Shown one piece after another: positions 45,058-53,393 of a stretch of DNA of 64,000 nucleotides. Under the pieces are notes generated by a model. That model did not search any database, was not told where the DNA came from, and saw only the letters and a list, made by a program, of their open reading frames with translations. The number at the start of each line of letters is the position of its first letter. The stretch's first letter is position 1. Source of the DNA: SG8-40 sp963792855 (GTDB taxonomy: Bacteria; Pseudomonadota; Gammaproteobacteria; Burkholderiales; Eutrophovitaceae); contig CAWBXZ010000018.1 in the NCBI GenBank assembly GCA_963792855.1, positions 450,652 to 514,651 of the forward strand. The letters run 5' to 3'. A program made the translations under genes and the position numbers.

Positions 45058-46887
45058 TCAGCCAGTCACAAGTTTGGGTGATTGCTGCAGTTCGGTCGGC
45101 AGCGACGGTGTAATGCTGAGGACTTCCTCGACAGTCGTTGTCCCGGCGGCCACCTTCAGAGCTCCGTTGATGCGCAACGGTTTCATTCCGTCGCGATAGC
45201 TTTGCTGGCGCAACTCTTCGACGTCGGCATTTTCCCGAACACGATCACGCAGCCCGTTGGTCATGGTCATGATTTCGTAAATGCCGAGTCGGCCCTTGTA
45301 GCCGGTCATCCGGCATTCGAGACAACCTCCAGCCTCGTTTACGCGGGCCGGTTTCTCCGACTGCCACGGCCTGATGAGACTCTGCCAGACGGCATCGTCG
45401 ATGGTCGTGCTTTTCTGGCAGTGAGGGCACAAGGTTCTGAGTAATCGCTGACCGACGACGGCAAGAATGGTTGACTGCAACAAGTACGGCGGCACACCGA
45501 TATCGAGCAGGCGCGTAATGGCCGACGCAGCGTCATTGGTGTGCAGCGTGCTGAAAACAAGGTGGCCGGTGAGGGCGGCCTGAATCGCCATCTCGGCCGT
45601 TTCGCGATCCCGGATCTCGCCAACCATGATGATGTCCGGGTCCTGTCGCAACAGTGTGCGCACGCCCGACGAGAAGGTGAGCCCGATACCCGATTGCACC
45701 TGCATCTGGTTGAAAGCGGGTTCGATCATTTCGATCGGGTCCTCCACGGTGCAAACGTTGACTTCGGGCTTGGCGAGTTGCTTCAGCGTCGAGTAGAGCG
45801 TGGTGGTCTTGCCCGAACCGGTGGGGCCGGTGACGAGAATGATGCCGTGCGGTTGCGTAACGACACTCTCCCAGCGCTCCCGGTCTTTTCCGGAGAAACC
45901 CAGTTGGCGAAAGTCCTTGAGCAGCACATCCGGGTTGAATATTCGCATGACGAATTTCTCGCCGAACGCCGTAGGCATGGTGGACAGGCGCAGTTCGACC
46001 TCGTCGCCGTCGGCATTGCGTGTCTTGATGCGACCGTCCTGCGGGCGGCGTTTCTCCACCACGTCCATGCGTCCCAGTATCTTGATGCGGCTTGTCATTG
46101 CGGCGATAACAGGCATCGGAATCTGGTAGACCTGATGCAGCACGCCGTCGATACGAAAACGCACGTTTGCGAACTCGCGCCGGGGTTCAACGTGAATATC
46201 GCTGGCGCGCTGATCGAACGCATATTGCAACAGCCAGTCCACCAGTTTGACGACATGCTGATCGTTGGCGTCCAGATTGCCGCTTTGTCCGAGCTGTACG
46301 AGTTGTTCGAAGTTGGCGATGTCTGACAGATTTGCGCCATGCTCCTTGCTCGCACCCTGGACCGAATTGGCCAGGTTGTAAAACTCGACCAGGTAGTTAT
46401 CGATGTCGCGGGGGTTTGCGATCACTCGAGTGATCTTGACGCGCAGCACCTTGGCGAGTTCATCTTCCCAGTCCCGCACGAAGGGTTCGCAAGTTGCAAA
46501 CACCGCTTCCGTTTGCGTCACGCTGAGCGGCAGAATCCGGAATCGTGACGCGTAGGCGTTCGAGATCAGTTTCGTCACCGTCGCAAAATCTATCTTGAAC
46601 GGATCTATGTGGCGGTATGGTATCCCGGTCTTCTGGGCCAGCCACTCGGTCAGGCGCTCGAGGGTGAGGGGTTTGTTGTGCTTCTGTGGATCAGGCCACT
46701 TCTGGTCCGCAACGGTCAGCAGCGGGTGGCTGGCGTTCTTGCGGGCTTGCGAGACCTGTTGCAATGGCTTCGCAATCTCCGCCGCCACAATCCCGTCCTT
46801 GACCAGTTGCTGTAGTACCCAATCAAGGGTCAGTGGGTGGTCGCCCAGGTTGGTGTCGTCTTTTCGATGCTGGATCTTTGCGGGCAT
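45058..46887 (-). CDS. GspE/PilB-type secretion ATPase
   Basis: 609 residues. An N-terminal T2SSE_N-like domain (about 1-180) is followed by ASDIHVEPRREFANVRFRIDGVL, Walker A GPTGSGKTTTLYSTLK, the Asp box VCTVEDPIE, Walker B DPDIIMVGEIRDRETAEMA, the His box TGHLVFSTLHTNDA, and a CXXC zinc pair (LCPHC and CLEC). It is a hexameric motor for type II secretion or type IV pili. No other gsp or pil gene is in the window, so it is an orphan here. The N-terminal extension and isolation suggest an alternative or shared motor. Confidence 0.92.
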   Translation of the reverse strand: MPAKIQHRKDDTNLGDHPLTLDWVLQQLVKDGIVAAEIAKPLQQVSQARKNASHPLLTVADQKWPDPQKHNKPLTLERLTEWLAQKTGIPYRHIDPFKIDFATVTKLISNAYASRFRILPLSVTQTEAVFATCEPFVRDWEDELAKVLRVKITRVIANPRDIDNYLVEFYNLANSVQGASKEHGANLSDIANFEQLVQLGQSGNLDANDQHVVKLVDWLLQYAFDQRASDIHVEPRREFANVRFRIDGVLHQVYQIPMPVIAAMTSRIKILGRMDVVEKRRPQDGRIKTRNADGDEVELRLSTMPTAFGEKFVMRIFNPDVLLKDFRQLGFSGKDRERWESVVTQPHGIILVTGPTGSGKTTTLYSTLKQLAKPEVNVCTVEDPIEMIEPAFNQMQVQSGIGLTFSSGVRTLLRQDPDIIMVGEIRDRETAEMAIQAALTGHLVFSTLHTNDAASAITRLLDIGVPPYLLQSTILAVVGQRLLRTLCPHCQKSTTIDDAVWQSLIRPWQSEKPARVNEAGGCLECRMTGYKGRLGIYEIMTMTNGLRDRVRENADVEELRQQSYRDGMKPLRINGALKVAAGTTTVEEVLSITPSLPTELQQSPKLVTG

Positions 46888-47019
46888 GATGTGCGGGTCA
46901 GGGTGGTTGGGAGGGCAACGTGCCGGCTGGCGCGACCGACGCCACTATAAACTGCTCGCAAATAGCGAACCAAGCAGAGCAGGCAACGCGCGACGCGGAA
47001 GACTGCCGGCGGCCGAAAG

Positions 47020-47034
47020 GCACCACGATGGTGC
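47020..47034 (+). promoter_or_regulatory. NtrC-like binding site, upstream copy
   Basis: GCACCACGATGGTGC matches the NtrC consensus GCACCA-N3-TGGTGC perfectly. It is centred at 47027, about 119 bases before the predicted amtB transcription start. Confidence 0.75.
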
Positions 47035-47051
47035 GGTCAGCGAAGGAAGTC

Positions 47052-47066
47052 GCACCACAGTAGTGC
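47052..47066 (+). promoter_or_regulatory. NtrC-like binding site, downstream copy
   Basis: GCACCACAGTAGTGC matches GCACCA-N3-TGGTGC with one mismatch. Its centre (47059) is 32 bases, three helical turns, from the first site, so dimers would bind on the same face of the DNA. Confidence 0.72.
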
Positions 47067-47118
47067 AAAAAATGCAGTGTCGATATAAAGAAATATTAAT
47101 AATCAATAGGTTGATAGT

Positions 47119-47135
47119 TCGGAACGCGTTTTGCA
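47119..47135 (+). promoter_or_regulatory. Sigma54-type promoter of amtB
   Basis: GG (47121-47122), ten bases, then GC (47133-47134) in CGGAACGCGTTTTGCA, the invariant -24/-12 spacing. The -12 element TTTTGCA is good, while the -24 element lacks the full TGGCAC. Predicted start near 47146, 39 bases before the ATG. Confidence 0.65.
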
Positions 47136-47184
47136 TACGGGATGTCAGTTTATCCAGCTTCAACTATAAAAATCGGAGGAGATT

Positions 47185-48387
47185 ATGGAGTCGGTGAATA
47201 CGGCGGCAGACGTACTGTTCATTCTGTTGGGCGCCATCATGGTGCTGGCAATGCATGGCGGTTTTGCCTTTCTTGAGGTTGGTACGGTACGCAAGAAAAA
47301 CCAGGTCAACGCCCTGGTCAAGATCCTTTGCGATTTCTCGATTTCCACGATCGTCTATTTTCTGGTGGGATACACGCTCGCCTATGGCGCCGGGTTCATG
47401 GTCAGTGCGACGACGCTGGCGGAACAGAGCGGCTACGAGCTGGTGAAATTCTTCTTCCTGTTGACGTTTGCCGCGGCTATCCCGGCGATTATTTCCGGCG
47501 GTATTGCGGAGCGCGCAAAGTTCTATCCGCAGCTGATTGCGAGCGCTTTGCTGGTAGCGCTGGTGTATCCGTTTTTCGAAGGCATCGTCTGGAACGGCAA
47601 TCTCGGGTTTCAGGCGTGGCTGGAGTCGAGTTTTGGCGCACCGATGCGCGACTTCGCGGGCTCTGTCGTCGTGCATGCCATGGGCGGCTGGATCGCGCTG
47701 GCGGCGGTTTTGCTGCTTGGAGCACGCCGCGGTCGCTATAAACAAGGCGGTCAAGTCGCCGCGCATCCGCCGTCCAGCATCCCGTTTCTGGCACTCGGCG
47801 CGTGGATGCTCACAGTGGGCTGGTTCGGTTTCAATGTCATGTCGGCGCAAACGCTCGACGGCATCAGCGGCCTGGTCGCGTTGAACTCGCTGATGGCGAT
47901 GGTGGGTGGAACGCTGGCTGCGCTGGTTGCCGGCCGTAACGACCCGGGATTCGTTCATAACGGGCCGCTGGCCGGGCTGGTTGCCGTGTGTGCCGGTTCG
48001 GACATCATGCACCCCCTGGGCGCGCTCGCGACCGGTGCGGTTGCCGGCGTGCTGTTCGTGGTGTTCTTTACGATGACGCAGAACCGCTGGAAAATTGACG
48101 ACGTGCTGGGTGTCTGGCCTTTACATGGCCTGTGCGGCGCGTGGGGTGGTATCGCGGCAGGTATTTTCGGTCTTGAAGCACTTGGAGGGCTGGGCGGCGT
48201 GTCATTGCTTTCGCAACTGGTGGGTACGGCGCTCGGTATTGTGGTTGCCCTGCTGGGAGGTGCGATCGTTTACGGTGTCTTGAAAGCGCTGATGGGCATC
48301 CGTCTCGATCCCGACGACGAGTTCATGGGCGCCGACCTTGCCATACACAAGATTTCAAGCTCGCCGGAGAAGGAAGCCGGCTGGTAG
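47185..48387 (+). CDS. amtB: Ammonium transporter
   Basis: 400 residues, 11 membrane spans, with GGAGGAG before the ATG. The family signature is DFAGSVVVHAMGGWIAL, including the first pore His. The second pore His is in VWPLHGLCGAWGG. FAFLEVGTVRKKNQVNAL and ERAKFYPQLI are typical. There is no cleavable signal peptide, and the C-terminal tail (about 368-400) is cytoplasmic. It conducts ammonium into the cell when nitrogen is scarce. Usually glnK lies beside it; here there is none, but the two NtrC-like sites and sigma54-like promoter upstream indicate nitrogen control. Confidence 0.95.
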   Translation: MESVNTAADVLFILLGAIMVLAMHGGFAFLEVGTVRKKNQVNALVKILCDFSISTIVYFLVGYTLAYGAGFMVSATTLAEQSGYELVKFFFLLTFAAAIPAIISGGIAERAKFYPQLIASALLVALVYPFFEGIVWNGNLGFQAWLESSFGAPMRDFAGSVVVHAMGGWIALAAVLLLGARRGRYKQGGQVAAHPPSSIPFLALGAWMLTVGWFGFNVMSAQTLDGISGLVALNSLMAMVGGTLAALVAGRNDPGFVHNGPLAGLVAVCAGSDIMHPLGALATGAVAGVLFVVFFTMTQNRWKIDDVLGVWPLHGLCGAWGGIAAGIFGLEALGGLGGVSLLSQLVGTALGIVVALLGGAIVYGVLKALMGIRLDPDDEFMGADLAIHKISSSPEKEAGW

Positions 48388-48441
48388 TCCTGCAGGCGGT
48401 CATATTCTGCGAACGGCCCTCCGTGTCCTTCGGACGGGGGG

Positions 48442-49029
48442 CTACTTCTCTTGTGAACCAACCGCCTTGACGGGATGTGACGAATCGGCGTGAGCGGGCA
48501 TCGGAGCGATTGTGCCCATGTGAAAGCGAAACTCGCCGCTGCGCCGGTCGGAAAAGTAATGCCGTAACGTATTGCGAACCGTTGCGAACGCGAGTTCGTC
48601 CCACGGTATGTCGTTCTCGGTGAAGAGTTCGACTTGCAGGGTTTCCGATCCGGCAGAAAAATCCAGGTCGAGCAACCGGGCGCGGAACAACAAATATACC
48701 TGGTTGATGTGCGGAATATTGTAGAGCGCGTACGGCGCAATGATGTCGACGCGCGCGTTTGCTTCTTCGAGGGTTTCACGTTCGGCGCCGCCCGCGGTTG
48801 TCTCGCCGTTCTCCATGAAGCCGGCCGGGACGGTCCAGAGCCCGATGCGCGGTTCGATCGCCCGCTTGCACAAGAGGATGCGATCATCCCATTCCGGGAT
48901 GCAGCCGACGATAAGATTCGGGTTCTGGTAGTGAATGGTGCTGCACTCGTCGCATACGGCGCGCGGCAGGGTATCACCAGCGGGTATCCGCTCGACTGTA
49001 CGTGCTCCGCAATTGCTGCAAAAATTCAT
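48442..49029 (-). CDS. Nudix hydrolase with N-terminal zinc ribbon
   Basis: 195 residues. A zinc ribbon (FCSNCG and VCDEC) precedes the Nudix box GFMENGETTAGGAERETLEEAN. The box keeps the catalytic REx2EE core but ends in Asn where Gly is usual. ECSTIHYQNPNLIVGCIPEWDDRILLCKRAIEP is typical of the NudC-like/ADP-ribose pyrophosphatase group lacking the large N-terminal domain. It hydrolyses nucleoside diphosphates linked to another moiety. Convergent with amtB. Confidence 0.9.
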   Translation of the reverse strand: MNFCSNCGARTVERIPAGDTLPRAVCDECSTIHYQNPNLIVGCIPEWDDRILLCKRAIEPRIGLWTVPAGFMENGETTAGGAERETLEEANARVDIIAPYALYNIPHINQVYLLFRARLLDLDFSAGSETLQVELFTENDIPWDELAFATVRNTLRHYFSDRRSGEFRFHMGTIAPMPAHADSSHPVKAVGSQEK

Positions 49030-49233
49030 CCGCGCTGGAAATATATTGGACAGGAAACATTGTGCGACCGTGCGATTATACGGTGGCTGGCGTGATCGGC
49101 CGATACATGCGATTGCGCAGTAGACCGGCGGTCAGGGGCGTTGATTGTCAAAACCTGCGCCATGCTACGGTGTCTTATCAAGAACAATGACCACAAGTGC
49201 ACGGCCGTAGTCGAACCTATCTGGAGGGCAAGT

Positions 49234-49605
49234 ATGAAAAAGACATTTCTGGTGGCGATGGCAGCGATATTCTGGGCAGGTTGTTTGCCCGCGGCGCTCG
49301 CCGGTGATTTCAGTGGCAACTGGGAAGGTCCATGGTACCGGGGCATGACCAGCGGCACGATGGTGCTTCAGATCGAAGCGGATGGAAAAGGGTTGGTCGA
49401 GTTCAGGAACCTCGACAATTTCGGCGAGGAAGCCGTGAAGCTTTCCGGGGTGACGAACGACGGCACCAGTTTCGGGTTCAGTGCCTCGGGGGACGGCCCC
49501 GGTGTGTTCGTGGCGGTGACGAAATTGATCAGCGGCGGAAAAGTCCTGGAAGGAAAAGGCGAGTACGAAGGCTTTCCAATCAAGTTCAAACTGAAACGCC
49601 GTTGA
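49234..49605 (+). CDS. Small secreted protein (123 aa), hypothetical
   Basis: ATG 49234 has GGAGGG upstream; the frame is open further up, but without a site. Signal peptide MKKTFLVAMAAIFWAGCLPAALA is cleaved before GDFSGNWEGPWYRG. The mature 100 residues are beta-rich and Gly-rich (SGTMVLQIEADGKGLVEF, GKGEYEGFPIKFKLKRR), like a small lipocalin/avidin-type barrel. An internal Cys in the signal (AGCLP) could form a weak lipobox. No family recognised with confidence. Confidence 0.78.
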   Translation: MKKTFLVAMAAIFWAGCLPAALAGDFSGNWEGPWYRGMTSGTMVLQIEADGKGLVEFRNLDNFGEEAVKLSGVTNDGTSFGFSASGDGPGVFVAVTKLISGGKVLEGKGEYEGFPIKFKLKRR

Positions 49606-49628
49606 ACAATGCGTTGATGCAAATACAA

Positions 49629-49652
49629 AGCGGCCTGATGGCCGCTTTTTTT
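49629..49652 (+). terminator. Intrinsic terminator
   Basis: AGCGGCC-TGAT-GGCCGCT stem-loop followed by six T residues, 23 bases after the stop of the small secreted protein gene. Confidence 0.9.
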
Positions 49653-49666
49653 CGCTTGTCTGCCGG

Positions 49667-50042
49667 TTAGTCGGTTGGAAGCGCCTTGATGTAGTCTGCC
49701 AGCGCTTCGATTTGAAACGGTTTGAGTTGTTTCCGGAATCCCGGCATCGGTGACTTGCCCCGGGCAATTCGCTCTATTACCTCGTCGCGCGAAAGATGGG
49801 TTCCGGCCAGACGCGGGCCATCAGCCTGTTTCATTCCATAGCCCTGATGGCACCAGCTGCAGCGCGATGCGAACAGCCGTTTTACGTCCATTTGTCTGTT
49901 CGCTGTATTGTTTGTCGACAATGGCCGCAGCGACCTCGGTCGGGTCTTCCTCTGCGGCTGCCAATGCTGGCTGAGCTACAACGAAGCTCGCTGGAATGAT
50001 CACTGAAGCGATAGCGCGCGCGAGGTTGGCTGATCGAAACAT
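49667..50042 (-). pseudogene. Periplasmic monohaem cytochrome c, +1 frameshift
   Basis: The ATG at 50042 (GGGGAGATT before it) opens a signal peptide (MFRSANLARAIASVIIPASFVVAQPALAA) and AEEDPTEVAAAIVDKQYSEQ. After about 49890 sense moves one base to a frame reading MDVKRLFASRCSWCHQGYGMKQADGPRLAG, with haem site CSWCH and distal Met in SPMPGF. It ends at 49667. Dropping one base near the TTT at 49891-49893 restores a single protein of about 124 residues. Beside the PQQ dehydrogenase, it would be the natural electron acceptor. Either a sequence error or a disabled gene. Confidence 0.82.
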
Positions 50043-50188
50043 CAAAATCTCCCCAAATCTGTGTTGGCCGATAATTTCGGCCCCTGCCTGCTATAACGTC
50101 CCACCACGAGACTGGTTTACGAATTCATTGAACCTTGGTCTGTTCCGGTAACGGTGCTGTTCGAGAATAGCGCCGTCTCGCTGAATCC

Positions 50189-50224
50189 CAAAAAATAGGG
50201 CGGGGGATAAATCCCCCGCCCTAT
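50189..50224 (-). terminator. Strong terminator of the PQQ dehydrogenase gene
   Basis: A 14 bp perfect stem (ATAGGGCGGGGGAT/ATCCCCCGCCCTAT) with a two-base spacer. On the minus strand a T-rich tail follows. It separates the dehydrogenase from the cytochrome c gene. Confidence 0.88.
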
Positions 50225-50267
50225 CGACTTGCTGTTCTCTGACTTCGAAGTTCTTAGAACCTCTTTA

Positions 50268-52031
50268 TCAGAGCGAGAACACCATCAGGTTACCGGCGTC
50301 GGTGGGCATGGAAGTAAACGGCTCACCGAACAGACCCGGGAAGTTACCCGAAACGTGTGAACCCCAGCCAGTGACGACAGCGATGTACTGCTTGCCGCCG
50401 ACCATGTAGGAGATCACGCCACCGTGGTGGCCGATGCCGTTGTTGTGTTGCCACAGCAGCTTGCCGTTGCGGGCGTCAAACGCGCTGAATACGCCATCGG
50501 CGCCCGGTACGAAGACCAGGTTGCCTTTGGTGGCCATCAGAGAAGCAAGTACCGGGTACTTGAACTCAACGCGCCACTTCATCTTGCCGGACAGCGGATC
50601 GCGTGCCTGCAGCGTGCCGTAGGCGGCGTTTACCGGCGTGCCGTCAGCTTTCTGCTTCGGCGGCTTGGAGGTCCAGCTCGCACCAAAGTAGGCCTGACCC
50701 GAGTAGTCATCCGGACGCTCCGGGTTCACCACTTCGATGTCGAAGCAGAATTCCTGGGTGACGAAGTAGTGCAGGCCCAGATTCGGGTTGAATGCACCGG
50801 TGTTCCAGGAGAGCGCGCCGTCGATTGCCGGGCAGACGTCGGTGTGCTTGCCTTCCGGCAGTTCACGACGACCAACCAGGCGACCTTCTTTGGTTACGCC
50901 TTTGATGTAGTTGTAGGTTTCGCCGACCATGTAGGCGTTGTGCACAGCAAGTTCCTTACCGCCACCGACCGAATCGGGATCGTAAACGAACATGATGCCG
51001 CCCTTGTTCGGGTGAACCATGTAGCGCTTGCCGCCTTTTTCCATCAGCAGGAATTCACCCGTTGCGGAGTCGAAGTCCCACGCGTCGTGCGGCATTTCCT
51101 GGAAGTAGGCAGACAGTTCACCGGTGTCGGCATCAAGCACCACGACCGAGGAGCTGTACAGGTTCAGGCCTGGACGCGGACCTGCGTTCATCCAGTCTTC
51201 ACCGATGTAGTCGTAGTCAGGTGCCGGGTTCGCGGTACCCCACCAAACGGTGTTCTGCTTGGCGTCATAGGAGCCGGTCATCCAGCCACCGCCGCCGCCG
51301 ATTTTCCAGGAGTCGTTACCCCAGGAATCGCGCGAGCGCTGATCGCCACCGATGGTGTCGAACTGCCACACGACTTCGCCAGACTTTGCGTCAACGGCGA
51401 AAATCGGACCGCAGCAGCCGGAAAGCTCACCACCGTTAGCACCAACGATGACTTTGTCCTTGACAATCAGAGGTGCGCCGGTGAAGCCCTTGTTGCCCTT
51501 GGCAACCGACATGATCTCGTTGTCCCAGACAACTTCGCCGGTGCTCTTGTCGAGAGCAATCATGCGACCGTCGGTGGTGGCGGTGTACACGTTGCCGTGA
51601 CCGATGGCCAGGCCGCGGTTATACGGATTGTAGAACGTGCCTTCTGCGCGCTCCTGATCGATCTTGGCCTGATAGTGCCAGATCGGTGCGCCGGTGGCGC
51701 CATTCAGCGCCCAAACGGCACCGGAAGAACTGGTGTAGTAGACGACGCCGTCAACGGCCAGCGGGAACGACTGAATGCCGCGCTTGCTGGAACCCGGTGT
51801 GTGCTGCCACGCGAGTTTCAGGTTATTGACGTTTCCGGTGTTGATTTGATCAAGGCCACTGAAATGCCAGCCGGTGAAGTCACCGTGATACATGACCCAG
51901 TTGTTCGGGTCCTTGTCGGCATTCAAAAGCCTGTCCCAGGTAACGTCTGCTGAAATCGCCTGGGAAGCAAAGCCGACGAAGGCCGCCGCAGAAATAGCCT
52001 TGACGGCACCTGCGCTTGTCCAACGTTTCAT
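50268..52031 (-). CDS. PQQ-dependent alcohol dehydrogenase, lanthanide-type signature
   Basis: 587 residues with a signal peptide (1-28, ...ASQAISA). Eight-bladed propeller with tryptophan-docking repeats (AVWALNGATGAPIWHY, MIALDKSTGEVVW). The adjacent Cys206-Cys207 (ELSGCCGP) forms the redox ring. Glu202 and Asn268 are cofactor-metal ligands. The catalytic Asp is Asp319 in MPHDAWDFD, and Asp321 two residues later is the extra ligand that marks lanthanide-dependent enzymes. It oxidises a primary alcohol in the periplasm. The neighbouring GTANPAPDYDYIGEDW differs from classic XoxF/ExaF, so the substrate is open. No pqq synthesis genes are in the window. GGGAGAGA precedes the ATG. Confidence 0.93.
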   Translation of the reverse strand: MKRWTSAGAVKAISAAAFVGFASQAISADVTWDRLLNADKDPNNWVMYHGDFTGWHFSGLDQINTGNVNNLKLAWQHTPGSSKRGIQSFPLAVDGVVYYTSSSGAVWALNGATGAPIWHYQAKIDQERAEGTFYNPYNRGLAIGHGNVYTATTDGRMIALDKSTGEVVWDNEIMSVAKGNKGFTGAPLIVKDKVIVGANGGELSGCCGPIFAVDAKSGEVVWQFDTIGGDQRSRDSWGNDSWKIGGGGGWMTGSYDAKQNTVWWGTANPAPDYDYIGEDWMNAGPRPGLNLYSSSVVVLDADTGELSAYFQEMPHDAWDFDSATGEFLLMEKGGKRYMVHPNKGGIMFVYDPDSVGGGKELAVHNAYMVGETYNYIKGVTKEGRLVGRRELPEGKHTDVCPAIDGALSWNTGAFNPNLGLHYFVTQEFCFDIEVVNPERPDDYSGQAYFGASWTSKPPKQKADGTPVNAAYGTLQARDPLSGKMKWRVEFKYPVLASLMATKGNLVFVPGADGVFSAFDARNGKLLWQHNNGIGHHGGVISYMVGGKQYIAVVTGWGSHVSGNFPGLFGEPFTSMPTDAGNLMVFSL

Positions 52032-52326
52032 AACTCTCTCCCGTTGTGTTATCGAAAAATGGGCTTGAGCCCATAATTAGGATTAGATCCTCCTAAACCG
52101 CTAACCTTGGTCACCAGCGAACCCTTGCTGGCACGGTTGGTAACGACAGGAGAAACCCGGTGCAAATGTAGTCCCTAGACACAGTCTTGGCAAGGGGAGC
52201 AGGCAAATGAAGGAGAGAGTTTTGGTTGTTTTTTTTGAGTAATAGCGCTTTGGTGCGGCGCACAATAGGCGGGTTGCAATCTCGTTGCACCTGTGTGGAT
52301 TTTGTGGACGTTTTGAAAGGGTGTTG

Positions 52327-52749
52327 TTGATACGAGTGGATGGCGGTATTTCCCTTTCCGAGGGCGAGCTCGAATGGCATTTCACGCGTGCGTCAGGCCC
52401 TGGCGGGCAGAATGTCAACAAGGTGTCGACCGCGGTCGAGCTGAGATTTGACGTTGCGCGCACGCGCAGTTTCGGATCCGCTGTGAAGGCGCGTCTGCGT
52501 AAACTTGCCGGTAGCCGGATGACGGCAGATGGCGTGCTGGTCATTCAGGCGCAACGGTTCCGTTCGCAAACGCGCAACCGCGATGACGCGTTGCGCCGCC
52601 TCGTTGAATTGGTTTCAAAGGCAGCGCACCCGCCGAAACCACGCAAGCCTACGGCGCCGAGCCTCGCGGCGCGGCGCAGGCGCGTCGACGAAAAGAAGAA
52701 GCGCGCGGTAACCAAGAGGCGGCGTGGCACTGTGCGGGATCTGGATTAG
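52327..52749 (+). CDS. arfB: Peptidyl-tRNA hydrolase for ribosome rescue (ArfB/YaeJ)
   Basis: 140 residues from a TTG at 52327, with GAAAGG eight bases before; this start gives MIRVDGGISLSEGELEWHF, matching the MI-I N-terminus of ArfB. The catalytic GGQ is in RASGPGGQNVNKVSTAVELRFDV. The C-terminal tail is strongly basic (RRRRVDEKKKRAVTKRRRGTV), as needed to enter the mRNA tunnel of stalled ribosomes. It frees nascent chains on non-stop complexes. A longer GTG-led reading from 52285 is not supported. Confidence 0.92.
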   Translation: MIRVDGGISLSEGELEWHFTRASGPGGQNVNKVSTAVELRFDVARTRSFGSAVKARLRKLAGSRMTADGVLVIQAQRFRSQTRNRDDALRRLVELVSKAAHPPKPRKPTAPSLAARRRRVDEKKKRAVTKRRRGTVRDLD

Positions 52750-52852
52750 GCACCCGCGTGCGCTGGGAAACCGTGCGGCAACGAGCAGCGTGGGCAGACA
52801 CAGGTGTGCGCATTTCTCTTGCGGTGAATTCAGATTATTTTGAAGGATTTCG

Positions 52853-53143
52853 ATGATGCAACCGGTCGTCACCATTGAAGGCCTTGGGCGGCGGCTGACG
52901 GTCGCGCCAGGCGAAATCCTGTTGACGGCTTTGTTGTCGCGAGGGGTTCGGTTTGCCTACAGTTGCCAGAGCGGGTCATGCGGCGCCTGCAAGTGCCGGC
53001 TCGTTGCCGGGGAGGTGGGTATGCTCGCGCATTCGGACGGCGCGTTGTCACCGGCGGAGAGCCAACAGGGCATTATCCTCGCGTGCCGCAGCCGGGTGCA
53101 GGGCGATCTGACCATTCGCTTGTTGCCGGCGACGGGGCTTTGA
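52853..53143 (+). CDS. [2Fe-2S] plant-type ferredoxin
   Basis: 96 residues. Cluster motif C-x4-C-x2-C: YSCQSGSCGACKC, with the fourth Cys in IILACRSRVQGDLTIRL. The beta-grasp fold opens PVVTIEGLGRRLTVAPGEILLTALLSRGV. GAAGGATTT precedes the ATG. The sequence resembles the ferredoxin domains of oxygenase reductases, but it is a stand-alone protein with no oxygenase nearby. Partner unknown. Confidence 0.92.
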   Translation: MMQPVVTIEGLGRRLTVAPGEILLTALLSRGVRFAYSCQSGSCGACKCRLVAGEVGMLAHSDGALSPAESQQGIILACRSRVQGDLTIRLLPATGL

Positions 53144-53393
53144 AAACCCTGTGGCGCACCGGCCTGGCTGCTGGTGACAGGTGGTGTTTGCGTTCGCCTT
53201 GGACGACACCGCGTATGCGATAATCACCGTCTTTTTTTGCGGCGAATATGCTCGCGTAGCGATCTGGCGCTGCGGTTAACGGGGCGGCAGCCGCATCGGC
53301 GGCGAGGGATCGGGTCACACGCGGCGGTGCGCAAGGCGGTGCAATCTTTAATTGTGTCGGTTTGGCCCCGGTAAACAGCACGGTATTCTGACA

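Noticed and set aside
50424..51953. 509-residue plus-strand ORF
   Set aside because: Lies wholly opposite the PQQ dehydrogenase gene and lacks protein-like organisation.
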